Positions 23,448-35,759 of a stretch of 64,000 nucleotides of DNA are shown here, in pieces. The notes below the pieces were generated by a model that saw only the letters and a program-made list of their open reading frames with translations, did no database searches and had not been told where the DNA came from. The stretch is taken from the NCBI RefSeq assembly GCF_963924675.1, contig NC_089220.1:52462639-52526638 (forward strand), in the 5' to 3' direction. Each line of letters starts with the position of its first letter. The stretch's first letter is position 1. The DNA comes from Phocoena phocoena. Lineage: Eukaryota > Chordata > Mammalia > Artiodactyla > Phocoenidae. The position numbers and the translations under genes are program-made.

Positions 23448-25699
23448 CCAAAACAAAGATGAGAAAACCTAAAGTCTTCTGTGCTTTAAGGCATATGTCA
23501 TGTCAGAAATACCCAGGTCCTCACCTCACGATTTTCCCTTTGTTTCCAATGCATTTACCATGATGATTCCCTCTCCTTCACCGTTCTGTTTTCTGGCTAG
23601 TGAGAAGACCCCTGGTTGATGTTCAGACTCTCTTTTCTTTATTGCGTCCCTGAGCTTCTTATTTGCACTGCATACTCTAAGAAATTCTTCCTTATCACAC
23701 TGTGGACATATTAACAGATAGTAACTCTAACTTGTAGAAATCTTTTAAAGCTGTAAATTATATTAGTAGTAGTAGTCATCATATTAGTAATAGTGGTAGT
23801 AGTGATCTCCAATATTGGGCGCATACTAGAAAAATATGTTTCACGCACAGAGTATAGAAGTTTTCAGTTTAAAAATTTGTTGCTTTGTCAGACAATTTTT
23901 TTTATAAAACTATATTTAGAAGCAAGTGTGACATTTTGCTGTAATTTATGGTAGACTGATACAGTTTATTAGAAATTGGAACCTGTGTGATCTGAAGTCC
24001 TGTGCCACTCAATTCTATTTTTTGTATTAAGTAACTCAAAGAAAACATATTTTCTCTGTAATTTTCCCTGATATTAGTGTAGGGTAAGAGGATAACCTTT
24101 ATTTTCAAAACTGTAAAGAGCACTGTTTACTCATTATCATGCCTTTATGCCTTTTCAGGCTGTCACTCCAAAAGCAACAAGAGCTGTGACTGGCTTTGTT
24201 TAGCTCCCAAAGGCTCTGGTGGCAAATCACCCCAATAATTATAGCAGATCGGATGATGTTTACCTTTCTTTTTCTCTGGCTTTTACAGATAAGGGATCTT
24301 CTTTTAGAATATGAACAAGGCTGGGACAAAGCTCAGATTTGTCTCCACAGATTGACCTGAGTATATAAAGCCTAACTCCTTGGCAGCTGATAGAAAGTAT
24401 CTTTAATTCACAAATCCTCATTAACTAGACATTAATTAAAGGGGAGAACCTAGAAGTCTGAGCATTGTCAAGGGCTTAGTACTTATTGAGTTTGTAACAT
24501 CTATGCAACATACTGTTTTGGATTCAGCTAGGTCCATCTGTGGTTTGCACTTGAGGTTTTTAACATTTTCTTAAGTTATCTCAGTCAACACTGATTTTAT
24601 TTGACTACATAAAAGCAATGATGTTTCTGAAATATCATTATTTGTAAAAAGCAAAGTAGAAAATTTTCTGTTGGAGTTGGGTCACTCTAAGCTAAGTGTT
24701 ATGATTTACAACCTAGGAGTATCTCCAAGTTGTTTTTTTAGATTATATAGTTACAATAAAAAAAAGTATCTCCTAAAGTCTAGTATCTTTCTTTTTGTGT
24801 TCATGTTATTTTTTATGGAAATTGTTTAATATTGTAACAGTATTTAAGCACAATCATATTTAATAATGCAGCATATCTGAATATTTGATATATTTTATTC
24901 CCACTGTGGGACTAGCAGTTGTCCCAAATATCCCCTCTTCTCTTTTTCCTGGGAGGGAGGAGCTGTTTATGGTAAAGAGTAGATTTCTCAGCCTTTCTTG
25001 TAGCTAGGGGTGGGACTGTAACTATATGAGGTAAACCAATGTCCCAAGGCAGTATCCTAGAGCCTTCTGTAAAAGGTAACTAGTGGGCACTTTTTGTCTT
25101 TTCTTCTTTCCTTCTGCTAGGAATGGGATGCAAAAACTAGATTTGTAGCTGCTGTTTTGGACCTTGAGCTCAAGCAGTACATGGTAGGGAAGGCACCTCC
25201 AAAGATCCTGAGTCCCTGAGCAGTGCCATTAAATTCACACTGGTCTGCCTTACTCCAGATTTTTTTTTTTTTCACATGAGAGAATCTAACTTTTATATGC
25301 TATAAATCACTGTTAATATGTCTATCTTACAGCTGAGTCTAATCCTCACCATTATATCCGCCAACACCTCAAGTTTCAACTCAAGACCTATATTTTCATT
25401 CAATAGATACATGTAAATTATCTACTGAACTAATTGCTAGGTTCCAGAGTTGAATTATCCATAAAGTCTTCCTATGGTACTTCTTGTCTATTTTATTGTT
25501 TCCCTATGACATTCTTCATACATATGTCAGGCTAGCCCAGGGTAGTCTCCAGAAGAAATTAAAAATGAAGATGGATTGGTTCTACTTGTATTGATCATAG
25601 TTTAGGGTAGAGACCAGCAACCTACATTTAATTAAAATGAATTAAATAAGTATTTATTTATTTATTCATTCATTCCTTAATATAGAAGGTATTGATACT
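23448..25699. other. intronic sequence with one unclassified old repeat
   Basis: 24890-25260 (ctcagcctttcttgtagcta, tgggactgtaactatatgag, agatcctgagtccctgag) matches the pattern of a dispersed old mammalian repeat whose name I cannot fix. It shares its style with 52790-53330. A trinucleotide-like tract (agtagtagt...) is at 23765-23802. The rest is unassigned. Confidence 0.4.
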
Positions 25700-27300
25700 T
25701 AGGGTTTATATTTTCCTCTTTGTACTCCTTTCACTGTATGCATAGATTATATATGAAATGGTTTTCTATTCATTGACTTTTAGATAGTTAGCAATTGTCC
25801 TCTTAATTTTCTCTTTGAACAATGTATTTTTCATCTTTTGATTATTTATTTATAACTATATATTGAATTAAAGTCCAGAGATAGCCTGTACTATCTTTGC
25901 TTTTTTAGTTAATTGAGGGTTTAAGGGTGGTGGTTGTTGTTTTTTGCTTCTAACTACATGATCATTTTTGTAAATGTTTAAATGGACATAAAAATATCCA
26001 GTATTCTATGGATGGAAGATTTTCTGTATTTTGTTAGTCATAGACATTAGTTATATTTTTTGATTCCTCCTTGTCTTACTTTTTAACTTAATAGAAAAAA
26101 ACTGTCTAAAACTGCCTAGTTCTCAGAGGTGTATTGGAATTTCCCACTGCAACTGCTGCATGTGTCTCAATTTCTCTTCCTAATTTTTTTTGTTCTATAA
26201 TTTTAGCTGCTCTGTACTTTACTGTATACCAATTCATAACAATATACTTTTACTATCAGTTGTAACTTTTAACATTACATAAATTAATGACCTTCTTTCC
26301 CTCTTGGTGTTGTAAATGGTAAATTTCTTCTCAATAATTTAATTGTATTGTATTTTCACTTCTGATCATTTACATATTCCTGTTATCACTCTGTCCATGC
26401 CTCTTTTCCAATCTTAACTTACAATCTTATTGACACCTTGTTTTAATATACATGATATACTATATATATGTGTGTGTATATATATAATATGTAATAAGTT
26501 ATATATATTTGATACACAGCATATAAACTTGTTACTTTTAAATGTGGTTACTGTATCCATATACTGTATAATATATAAATTCTATAACATAAATTCTATA
26601 TATTTATAACTATAAGTTATGTTATTATATAACTATATATATGTATAGTTATTTGGTAAACAGCATGTAAACTTGTTGTTACTTTTAAATCCAGTCTAAC
26701 AGAGTCTTGAAATGGGCAAATTCAGTCTATTCCCATTTAGTCTATGACTGATACAACTGGTACCATCTTACTCCGTATAATTTTATTTATTTAAAATTAT
26801 ATATTTCTCTTTGCTCTATTTTTGCTAATTTTATCAAATTTCTATTCTTTCCACTCTTTACCCTTTATCTCATTTTCCCTCCCATTTTTCTGTTATTTTA
26901 AACGGACTTTTATACTATTGTTATTTGTAAATAAAATACCTACTGTTTCTCCCATAGAGACATACTCTTCACCCTTCCAAGGTGCCAAAGTTGAAGAGTT
27001 TAGATAACTTACTTCTTTCCTTCCCTTTCCTTTACTGAGCCATTAAGAGTTTTACCTCCTCTTTGTGTCCTACCCCTCCTCCAAACTCCTAGGTTTTGCA
27101 ATGATATTACAAATCGCCTTATTCTATGTCCTTTCAGTTTTAATAACTTTATTTAGTGATTAAATTCTGTTTTACCCAGGTGAACCATACTTATCCTTAA
27201 ATGCAAGTATATTAGTATTCACTGCTCACCACCACCTGGTTTTCTGTATCTTCTCCAAATCCAAGGCCTTAGATCTAGTTTATTTGTTGGGTAGTTGGAG
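25700..27300 (-). repeat. old L1M-type LINE, minus strand
   Basis: The plus strand reads like the complement of the ORF1-ORF2/endonuclease region of an old L1: 'gaggtgtattggaatttccc' near 26127, 'aatgaccttctttccctctt' near 26287, 'ctaacagagtcttgaaatgg' near 26696 and 'ggcaaattcagtctattccc' near 26714. The same order (phosphate-rich Y tracts, 'ccattta' linker) occurs in the younger L1 at 35.2-35.7 kb. It is heavily decayed, with an AT-rich internal expansion at 26455-26660. Confidence 0.65.
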
Positions 27301-27318
27301 TATTATCTCAAGTGTTTT

Positions 27319-27608
27319 TTAAAAATATTTATTTATTTATTTGGTTGCGTGGGGTCTTAGTTGCAGCAGGCAGGCTCCTTAGTTGTAGCATGTGGGCTCC
27401 TTAGTTGTGGCAGGTGGGCTCCTTAGTTGAGGCTCCAGGGCTCCTTAGTTGCGGCTTACCAGCTCCTTAGTTTTGGCTCCTTAGTTGTGGCATGTGAACT
27501 CTTAGTTACAGCGTGCACGTGGGATCTACTTCCCTGACCAGGGATTGAACCCAGGCCCTCTGCATTGGGAGCATGGAGTCTTATCCACTGCACCACCAGG
27601 GAAGTCCC
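27319..27608 (-). repeat. CHR-type SINE with expanded internal units, minus strand
   Basis: Reverse SINE ending at ccaccagggaagtccc. The 3' extension contains about six degenerate copies of a ~22-bp unit built on 'ggctccttagttg(t)ggca' between 27370 and 27505. Flanking repeats tatctcaagtgttttt (27304-27319) and tatctcaagtattttt (27610-27625) differ at one base. It sits in or next to the old L1M block. Confidence 0.93.
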
Positions 27609-27625
27609 CTATCTCAAGTATTTTT

Positions 27626-28689
27626 GTCAGGTAGGGTTATGTTACTTGAACCCTGAGGTTACTGAAGTTTTGCATATCACTTTATATATTTTTTCACACT
27701 AAGATGAATCAGATCTTGGCTGTTGGGTATTGGGATATAGGCCCTCCTCCCACGTTTTTCAGTAAATGCAGATGCTGTTCTACTGTTTTCAAACTTTCAG
27801 GGTTGGAGATGAAAAACCTGAAGACAAGCTGTCCTTCCATACCACCCCAGGCTTATCAATTAGAGTTAAGTTTGGCTGTTAGTCATAGAATACCCCTTGC
27901 AAAAGTATGACATAAGATAGAATTTTATTTTTCTCCCGTAAAGAAGCCCAGAAGCTATAAACAGTTCAGGTTAGGGAGGTACAACTCAGTGTCAGAGATT
28001 TAGATTCTTCTGTTTTATTGCTTCTCTGTGCTTGACTTCCATTCCATATCAGCTCATGGTCCAAGACAAGAGCCAGAAGAAATGTGCTGAAATGACTGAA
28101 ATACGGAGTGCTGCTTCCCTATAAGGACATTTCTACTTGAAACACACTTGCAAGAACATAGCTGAATGGATAGCAGGGAAATGTCTTTGTTTTGGGCAGG
28201 CTTGTACTGATGAATAATGTGGGATTCAGTTGCTGTGGAAGAAGGAGAGAGTCAACATCAGGGAATGAGCAGGTTCTGACACGTTGTAACAGTTTGTTCC
28301 TTCTGCCTGGAAGCCTAATACAGTTTTCTTTGTAGACTTTGAGGTCACAACTTCTATCAGAGTATGTCTGGGGTTTCTTTTCTCATCAGTTAGGCATATA
28401 ATTTGATAAGCTACCTCAGTGAGTAAACTTACATCTTTCCAAAGCTCAGGAATATTTCCTTTCAGTATTTATTATTTATTTATTTATTTTTAAATTTTAT
28501 TTCATTTTTAAAATTTATTTTTATACCTCAATGGCCAAAGTAGTCTTGATATTTCAGCTTATCTTTTTTTGTCTTTTTTTTTAGTATTTATTTTTTAAAA
28601 GTAGAGGGCAAAAACCCTTTCCATAAGTGATTATTTTTGCTTCTTTCTATTGTTTTCTGGTTCTTCTATTTCTTACGTTTCACTACTGA
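27626..28689. other. intronic sequence, nothing assigned
   Basis: Contains AT-rich low complexity near 28465-28520. No recognised element. Confidence 0.45.
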
Positions 28690-29369
28690 ATTATATTTTT
28701 TCTTTTAAGTTTATTTATAATAAATACAATATTTGCTCATAGTAAAATAAACTGTAAATAAGAATTTTAAATAAGAAGTTTTTAGGTTTTTGTTTTTTTG
28801 GTTTTTTTTTTTTTTTGCGGTATGCAGGCCCCTCACCGCTGTGGCCTCTCCCGTTGTGGAGCACAGGCTCCAGACGTGCAGGCTCAGTGGCCATGGCTCA
28901 TGGGCCCAGCCGCTTCGCAGCATGTGGGATCCTCCTGGACTGGGGCACGAACCCGTGTCCCCTGCATTGGCAGGTGGACTCCAAACCACTGCACCACCAG
29001 GGAAGCCCTAATTAAGAAGTTTTTAAAAAGAATGTTTTCACTATTCTTTGCCAGTCCCACTCATAGAATTAATCAGTGTTAAATTTCATGTGTATTCCAT
29101 GTATTCCATGTATAAACATATTAACATATAAGAATACACACATGAACACAAACATATACCCTTTTTACACAGATGAGAATATTCTCTTTGCTCTCTTTTT
29201 TTTAACTGAATAATACACTTTGTATTTTAATTCTTTCAATGCATTCAATTCAACTTTAGAGTCAATCAGTTTATCACCATTTCCCTATCATTTGACATTG
29301 TATTGTTTCCAGTGTTGTACTATTATACATACATTCTTCTGCATTCTTGTGCAGATGTTAGTTATATTA
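28690..29369 (+). repeat. old L1M-like 3' end interrupted by a SINE
   Basis: 28690-28784 and 29026-29369 have the composition and phrases of old L1 3' ends (caatatttgctcatagtaaa; ttaactgaataatacac). The CHR SINE at 28785-29012 splits it. Family assignment is tentative. Confidence 0.4.
28785..29012 (-). repeat. CHR-type SINE, minus strand
   Basis: Short-form SINE in reverse with a mixed T/G tail (ggtttttgtttttttgg) before the T run. The 13-bp repeats taagaagttttta at 28772-28784 and 29013-29025 are identical. Confidence 0.95.
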
Positions 29370-29958
29370 ACTAGATAATACAGCCACTATGGAGAACAGT
29401 ATGAAGGTTCCTTAAAAAACTAAAAATAGAATTACCATATGACCCAGCAGTCCCACTGCTGGGCATATACCCAGAGAAAACCGTAATTCAAAAAGACACA
29501 TGCACCCCAATGTTTATTGCAGCACTATTTACAATAGCCAGGTCATGGAAGAAAACTAAATGCCCATTGACAGACGAATGGATAAAGAAGATGTGGTACA
29601 TATATACAATGGAATATTACTCAGCCACGAAAAGAAACGAAATTGGGTCATTTATAGAGATGTAGATGAATCTAGAGACTGTCATTCAGAGTGAAGTCAG
29701 AAAGAGAAAAACAAATATCGCATATTAATGCATATATGTGGAACCTAGAAAAATGGTACATATGAACCGGTTTGCATGGCAGAAATTGAGACACAGATGT
29801 AGAGAACAAATGTATGGACACCAAGGGGGGAAAGCAGTGGGGGGTGGGGGTGGGGGTGTGATGGGAGATTGTGATTGACATGTATACACTGATGTGTATA
29901 AAAAGGATAACTAATAAGGACCTGCTGTATAAAAAAATAAAAGAAAATTCAAAAAAAG
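29370..29958 (+). mobile_element. 5'-truncated L1, ORF2 end and 3' UTR, plus strand
   Basis: Begins inside the last part of ORF2 (cagccactatggagaacagt) and runs through the C-terminal coding remnant, including 'atggaatattactcagccac', and a different 3' UTR from the 4.3-kb copy: a G-rich tract at 29824-29860 and an end 'aaggacctgctgtataaaa'. It therefore belongs to another L1 subfamily. Several stops interrupt the frame. No clear target-site duplication was found. Confidence 0.88.
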
Positions 29959-29979
29959 TCAGCTTTTTTTTTTTTCATT

Positions 29980-30075
29980 ATGGATATATAGTCAGTTGCC
30001 CCAACACCACTTACTGCACAATTTTCCTTTCCCCTTTTCATTCATTTAAAATACCTCCTGGATGAAATCCTAAAT
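29980..30075 (-). repeat. short old L1 fragment, minus strand
   Basis: 'gttgccccaacaccacttac' followed by 'ttttcctttccccttttc' resembles the complement of the L1 ORF2 reverse-transcriptase/C-terminal junction; a similar phrase occurs in the 7-kb L1 at 32948. Only about 90 bp is recognisable before the TA-rich tract. Confidence 0.45.
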
Positions 30076-30170
30076 TATATATATATATAGTGTATATATG
30101 TATATATATATACATATATACACTATATATATACATATATATATATACACATATATATATATGTTTTTGT
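30076..30170. repeat. TA-rich simple sequence with a 54-bp perfect palindrome
   Basis: 30080-30133 is a perfect inverted repeat with its centre between 30106 and 30107. G/C landmarks pair exactly: G90-C123, G92-C121 and G100-C113 (last digits of 30,xxx). The remainder is (TA)n with TG/CA variants. Confidence 0.9.
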
Positions 30171-30179
30171 ACTCTTAAC

Positions 30180-30396
30180 AGTATTCTCTTGTGTGGTGCG
30201 TAGATCTCTATGGGGACCCTGTGGTCTTTACAGGGAATTTATGAAGAAAAATGTGGTTTCTCACTGTGCTGCATTTACTGAGACGGTGTAAAGCAGTGGA
30301 AAATAAAATAGGAGGTACCATAGCACAGAACAAAGCTGAGGCATCAAATTGTATCAGCAGTCTTTGTATTCTTCACTAATTCACTTCCATGTACTC

Positions 30397-30433
<37 letters not shown>

Positions 30434-30628
30434 ATGTCACTAAGAATATTTTTGATAAATTGGTAAAAATCAATACTAATTTTTAACATCTTGAAAATTA
30501 CTCTATTTTTAATATTTTAAGTGACAAAATGGAAAATTCCTATAAAACATTTCTGATGCTTATGAAAGAACAGTGGTTGTCTCAAGGTAAAGGACTTGTA
30601 TGGTTGAGTTTTGTGGTGTATTAGCCAC
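30180..30628 (+). pseudogene. hAT (Charlie-like) transposase fossil, left part
   Basis: Old DNA transposon sequence upstream of the L1 insertion. Landmarks: 'tgagacggtgtaaagcagtg' near 30279, 'tctttgtattcttcactaat' near 30361, an A run of 29 at 30402-30430 that sits where the family already has an A-rich coding stretch, and 'acagtggttgtctcaaggta' near 30571. The sequence continues at 38841 on the far side of the L1s. The frame is broken. Confidence 0.72.
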
Positions 30629-31608
30629 TTTTTTTTATAACATCTTTATTGGAATATAATTGCTTTACAATGTTGTGTTAGTTGCTGCTGTATAACCAAG
30701 TAAATCAGTTATATGTATACATATATCCCCATATCCCTTCTGTCTTGAGCCTCCCTCCCACCCTCCCTGTCCCACCCCTCTAGGTGGTCACAAAGCATAG
30801 AGCTTATCTCCCTGTGCTATGAAGCTGCTTCCCACTAGCTATCTGTTTCACATTTGGTAGTGTATATATGTCAGTGCTACTCTCTCACTTTATCCCAGCT
30901 TGCCCTTCCCCCTCCTATGTCCTCAAGTCCATTCTCTAGGTCTCTGTCTTTATTCCTGTCCTGCCCCTAGGTTCATCAGAACCAGTTTTTTCTTTTTGAG
31001 ATTCCATATATATGTGTTAGTATATGGTATTTGTTTTTCTGTTTCTGACTTACTTCACTCTGTGTGACAGACACTAGGTCCATCCACCTCACTACAAATA
31101 ACTCAATTTCGTTTCTTTTTAGGGCTCAGTAATATTCCATTGTATATATGTGCCACATCTTCTTTATCCATTCATCTGTCAATGGAGATGTAGGTGGCTT
31201 CCATGTCCTGGCTATTGTAAATAGTGCTGCAGTGAATATGGTGGTACACGTCTCTTTTTGAATTATGGTTTTCTCAAGGAATATGCCCATTAGTGGGATT
31301 GCTGGATCATATGGTAGTTCTATTTTTAGATTCTTAAGGAACCTCCATACTGCTCTTCATAGTGGCTGTATCAATTTACATTCCCACCAACACTGCAAGA
31401 GGGTTCCCTTTTCTCCACACCCTCTCAGGCATTTATTATTTGTAGATTTTTTGATGATGGCCATTCTGACTGGTGTGAAGTGATATCAAACAGCGATTTC
31501 GATTTGCATATCTATAATAATTAGTGATGTTGACCATCCTTTCATATGCCTCTTGGCCATCTCTATGTCTTCTTTGGAGAAATGTCTATTTAGGTCTTGT
31601 TCCAATTT
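30629..31608 (-). mobile_element. L1 copy B, 5'-truncated, minus strand
   Basis: About 980 bp of L1 in reverse: a short T tail (30629-30636), the 3' UTR ('ggaatataattgctttacaa', 'cctaggttcatcagaaccag'), then the end of ORF2 up to 'aaatgtctatttaggtcttg'. Its 5' end abuts the A tail (T run on the plus strand) of the near full-length copy A. Copies A and B are of the same 3' UTR type. Confidence 0.92.
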
Positions 31609-31984
31609 TTTTTTTAACACCTTTTTTAGAGTATAATTGCTTTACAATGGTGTGCTAGTTTCTGCTCTGTAATAAAGTGAATCAGCTATACGTATACATA
31701 TATCCCCATATCTCCTCCCTCTTGTGTCTCCCTCCAATCCTCCCTATCCCACTCCTCTAGGTGGTCAAAAAACACCAAGCTGATCTCCCTATGCTAAGTG
31801 GCTGTTCTCACTAGCAATCTGTTTTACATTTGGTGGTATATATAAGTCCATGCCACTCTTGCACTTTGTCCCAGCTTACCCTTCCCCCCTCCCTGTGTCC
31901 TCAAGTCCATTCTCTAGGTCTGGGTCTTTATTCCTGTCCTGCCCCTAGGTTCATCAGAACCAGTTTTCTTTTCAGATTCCATAT

Positions 31985-34900
31985 ATATGTGTTAGCATAC
32001 GGTATTTGTTTTTCTCTTTATGACTTAGCTCTGTATGACAGACTCTAGGTCCATCCACTTCACTACAAATAACTCAATTGCATTTCTTTTTATGGCTCAG
32101 TAATATTCCATTGTATATATATGCCACATCTTCTTTATCCTTTCATCTGTCGATGGACACTTAGGTTGATTCCATGTCCTGGCTATTGTAAATAGAGCTG
32201 CAGTGAACATTGTGGTACATGACTTTTTGAATTATGGTTTTCTCAGGGTATATGCCCAGTAGTGGGATTGCTGGGTCATATGGTAGTTCTGTTTGTAGTT
32301 TTGAGGAACCTCCATACTCTTCTCCATAGTGGCTGTATCAATTTACATTCCCACCAGCAGTGCAAGAAGGTTCCCTTTTCTCCACACCCTCTCCAGCATT
32401 TATTGTTTGGAGAGTTTTTAATAATGGCCATTTTGACTGGTGTGAGGTGATGCCTCATTGTAGTTTTGATTTGCATTTCTCTGTGTTTAGTGATGGTGTA
32501 CATCCTTTCTTGCGTTTGTTGGCAATCTGTATATCTTCATTGGAGAAATGTCTCTTTAGGTCTTCTGTCCATTTTTGGTTTGGGTTGTTTGTTTTTTTGA
32601 TATTGAGCTGCATGAGCTGCTTGTAAATTTTGGAGATTAATCCTTTGTCAGTTGCTTCATTTGCAAATATTTTCTCCCATTCAGAGGGTTGTCTTTTCAT
32701 CTTATTTATGGTTTCCTTTGCTTTGCAAAAGCTTTTAAGTTCCATTTGTTTGTTTTTATTTCCATTTCTCTAGTAGGGGCTCAAAAAGGATCTTGCTGTG
32801 ATTTATGTCATAGAGTGTTATGCCTATGTGTTCCTTTAAGAGTTTTATAGTGTCCAGTCTTACATTTAGGTTTATAATCCATTATGAGTTTATTTTTGTG
32901 TATGGTGTTAGAAACTGTTCTACTTTCATTCTTTTACACATAGCTGTCCAGTTTTCCCAGTACCACTTATTGAAGAGGCTGTCTTCTCTCCATTGTATAT
33001 TCTTGCCTCCTTTATCAAAGATAAGGTGACCATATGTGCATGGGTTTATTTCTGGCCTTTGTATCCTGTACCATTGACCTATATTTCTGTTTTAGTGCCA
33101 GTACCATGCTGTCTTGATTACTGTAGTTTTGTAGTGTACTCTGAAGTCAGGGAGCCTGATTCCTCCAGCTCTGTTTTTCTTTCTCAAGATTGCTCTGGGT
33201 ATTCAAGGTCTTCTGTGTTTCCATACAAATTGTGAAAATTTTTGTTCTAGTTCTGTGAAAAATGCCATTGGTAGTTTGATAGAGATTACACTGAATCTGT
33301 AGATTACTTTGCATAGTATAATCATTTTCACAATGTTGATCCTTCCAATCCAAGAAGATGGTATATCTCTCTGTGTGTTTATATCATCTTTAATTTCTTT
33401 CATCAGTGTCTTATAGTTTTCTGCATACAGGTCTTTTTTCTCCTTTGGTAGGTTTAGTTCTATGTAATTTATTCTTTTTGTTTCATTGGTAAATGAAAAT
33501 TTTTCCTTAATTTCTCTTTCAGATATTTATTGTTAGTGTTTAGGAATGCAAGAGTTTTCTGTGCATTAATTTTGTATCCTGCTACTTTACCAAATTCATT
33601 GATTAGCTCTAGTAGTTTTCTGGTAGCATCTCTATTGTATCATGTCATCTGCAAACAGTGACAGTTTAACTTCTTCTTTTCCAATTTGGATTCCTTTTAT
33701 TTCTTTTTCTTCTCTGATTTCCGTGGCTGAAACGTCCAAAACTATGTTGAATAATTGTGTTGAAAATGGGCAACCATTTGATGTTCCTGATCTTAGAAGA
33801 AATGGTTTCAGTTTTCCACCGTTGAGAAAGATGTTGGCTGTGGGTTTGTCATATATGGCCTTTATTATGTTGAGGTAGGTTCCCTCTATGCCTACTTTCT
33901 GGAGAGTTTTTATCATAAATGGGTGTTTAATTTTGTAGAAAGATTTTTCTGCATCTGTTGAGATTATCATATGGCTTTTATCCTTCAGTTTGTTAATATG
34001 GTGTATCACATTGATAGATTTGCATATATTGAAGAATCCTTGCATTCGTGGGGAAAAACCCCACTTGATCATGGTGTATGTATGATCCTTTTAATGTGCT
34101 GTTGGATTCTGTTTGCTAGTATTTTGTTGAGGATTTTTGTATTTGTGTTGATCAGTGATATGTCCTGTAATTATCTTTTTTTGTGACATCTTTGTCTGAT
34201 TTTAGTATCATGGTGGTAGTGGCCTCATAGAATGAGTTTGGGAGTTTTCCTCCCTCTGCTATATTTTAGAAGTGTTTGAGAAGAATAGGTGTTAGCACTT
34301 CTCTAAGTGTCTGATAGATTTCACCTGTGAAGCCATCTGGCCCTAGGCTTTTTTGTGTTGGAAGATTTTTAATCACAGTTTCAATTTCAGTGCTTGTGAT
34401 TGTTCTGTTCATATTTTCTATTGCTTTCTGGCTGGGTCTTGGAAGGTTGTACTTTTCTAAGAATTTGTCCATTTCCTCCAGGTTGTCCATTTTACTGGCA
34501 TATAGTTGCTTATTGTAATCTCTCATGATCCTTTGTATTTCTTCAGTGTCAGTTGTTACTTCTAATTCTATTGATTTGAGTCTTCTCCCTTTTTTTCTTG
34601 ATGAGTCTGGTAAAGGGTTTATCAATTTTTTTTTTCTTATCAAAGAACCAGCTTTTAGTTTTATTATTGTTTGCTATTGTTTTCTTCATATTTCTTCATT
34701 TATTTCTGGCCTGATCTTTATGATTTCTTTCCTTCTGCTCACTCTGGGTTTTTTTGTTCTTCTTTGTCTAATTGCTTTATGTGTAAGATTAGGTTGTTTA
34801 TTTGAGGTTTTTCTTGTTTCTTGAGGTAGCCTTGCATTGGTATAAATTTCCCTTTTAGAACTGCTTTTGCTGACTCCCATATTTTGGATTGTTGTGTTTT

Positions 34901-35695
34901 CATTGTCATTTGTTTCTAGGTATTTTTTGATTTCCTCTTTGATTTCTTCATTGAGCTCTTGCTTCTTTAGTAACGTATTGTTTAGCCTCCATGTTTTTGT
35001 ATTTTATACAGTTTTTTTTCCTTTAATTGATATGAAGTCTCATAGTGTTGTGGTCAGAAAAGACACTTGATGCGACTTCAATTTTCTTAGATTTACTGAG
35101 GCTTGATTAGTGACCCAAGGTATGATATATCCTGGAAAATACTCCATGAGCACTTGAGAAGAAAGTGTATTCTGTTGTTTTTGGTTGGGGCATCCTATAA
35201 ATATCAATTAAGTCCATCTGGAGTAATGTATCATTCAAAGTTTGTATTTTCATTTTGGATGATCTGTCTAGTGGTGAAATTGGGGTGTTAAAGTCCCCTA
35301 CTATTATTGTGTTACTCGATTTTCCCTTTTATGATTGTTAGAATTTGCCTTGGGTATTGAGGTGCTCCTATGTTGGGTGCATAAATATTTATAATTGTTA
35401 TATTTTCTTCTTGGATTGATCCCTTGATCATTATTTACTGTCCTTCTTTGTCTCTTGTAACAGTCTTTATTTTAAAGTCTATTTTTTCTGATATGAGTAT
35501 TGCTACTCCTGCTTTCTTTTGATTTCCATTTGTGTGGAATATTTTTTTCCATCCGCTTACTTTCAGTCTGTATGTGTCCCTAAGTCTGAAGTGGGTCTCT
35601 TGTAGACAGCATATACATAAGGTCATTTTTGTATCCATTCAACTAGTCTGTGTCTTTTGATTGGAGCATTTACATTTAAGGTAATTATCAATAAA
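31985..35695 (-). pseudogene. L1 ORF2 remnant (endonuclease and reverse transcriptase), broken
   Basis: Recognisable in pieces on the minus strand. Endonuclease: frame 35435-35638 with C-L-Q-E-T-H-F, whose Glu is a catalytic residue. Linker and palm/finger region: frame 34266-34643 containing K-S-L-G-P-D-G-F. Reverse transcriptase: frame 33632-34072 with S-N-G-C-P-F-S and the catalytic F-A-D-D-M near its end. C-terminal Cys-rich region: frame 32276-32503 with N-K-C-W-R-G-C-G and H-C-W-W-E-C. Normal ORF2 is about 1,270 codons; the span fits but at least several frameshifts and stops separate the pieces. Confidence 0.9.
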
Positions 35696-35759
35696 TATGT
35701 TCCTATTACCATTTTCTTAATTGTTTGGGTTTGTTTTTTAGGTCTTTTTCTTCTTTTGT

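Noticed and set aside
27361..27515. Regular repeats as a CRISPR array
   Set aside because: The units are degenerate, adjacent with no unique spacers, and sit within a SINE in a mammalian genome.
33632..34072. Reverse-transcriptase frame as a live gene
   Set aside because: It is one open piece of L1 ORF2. The flanking domains are in other frames and separated by stops.
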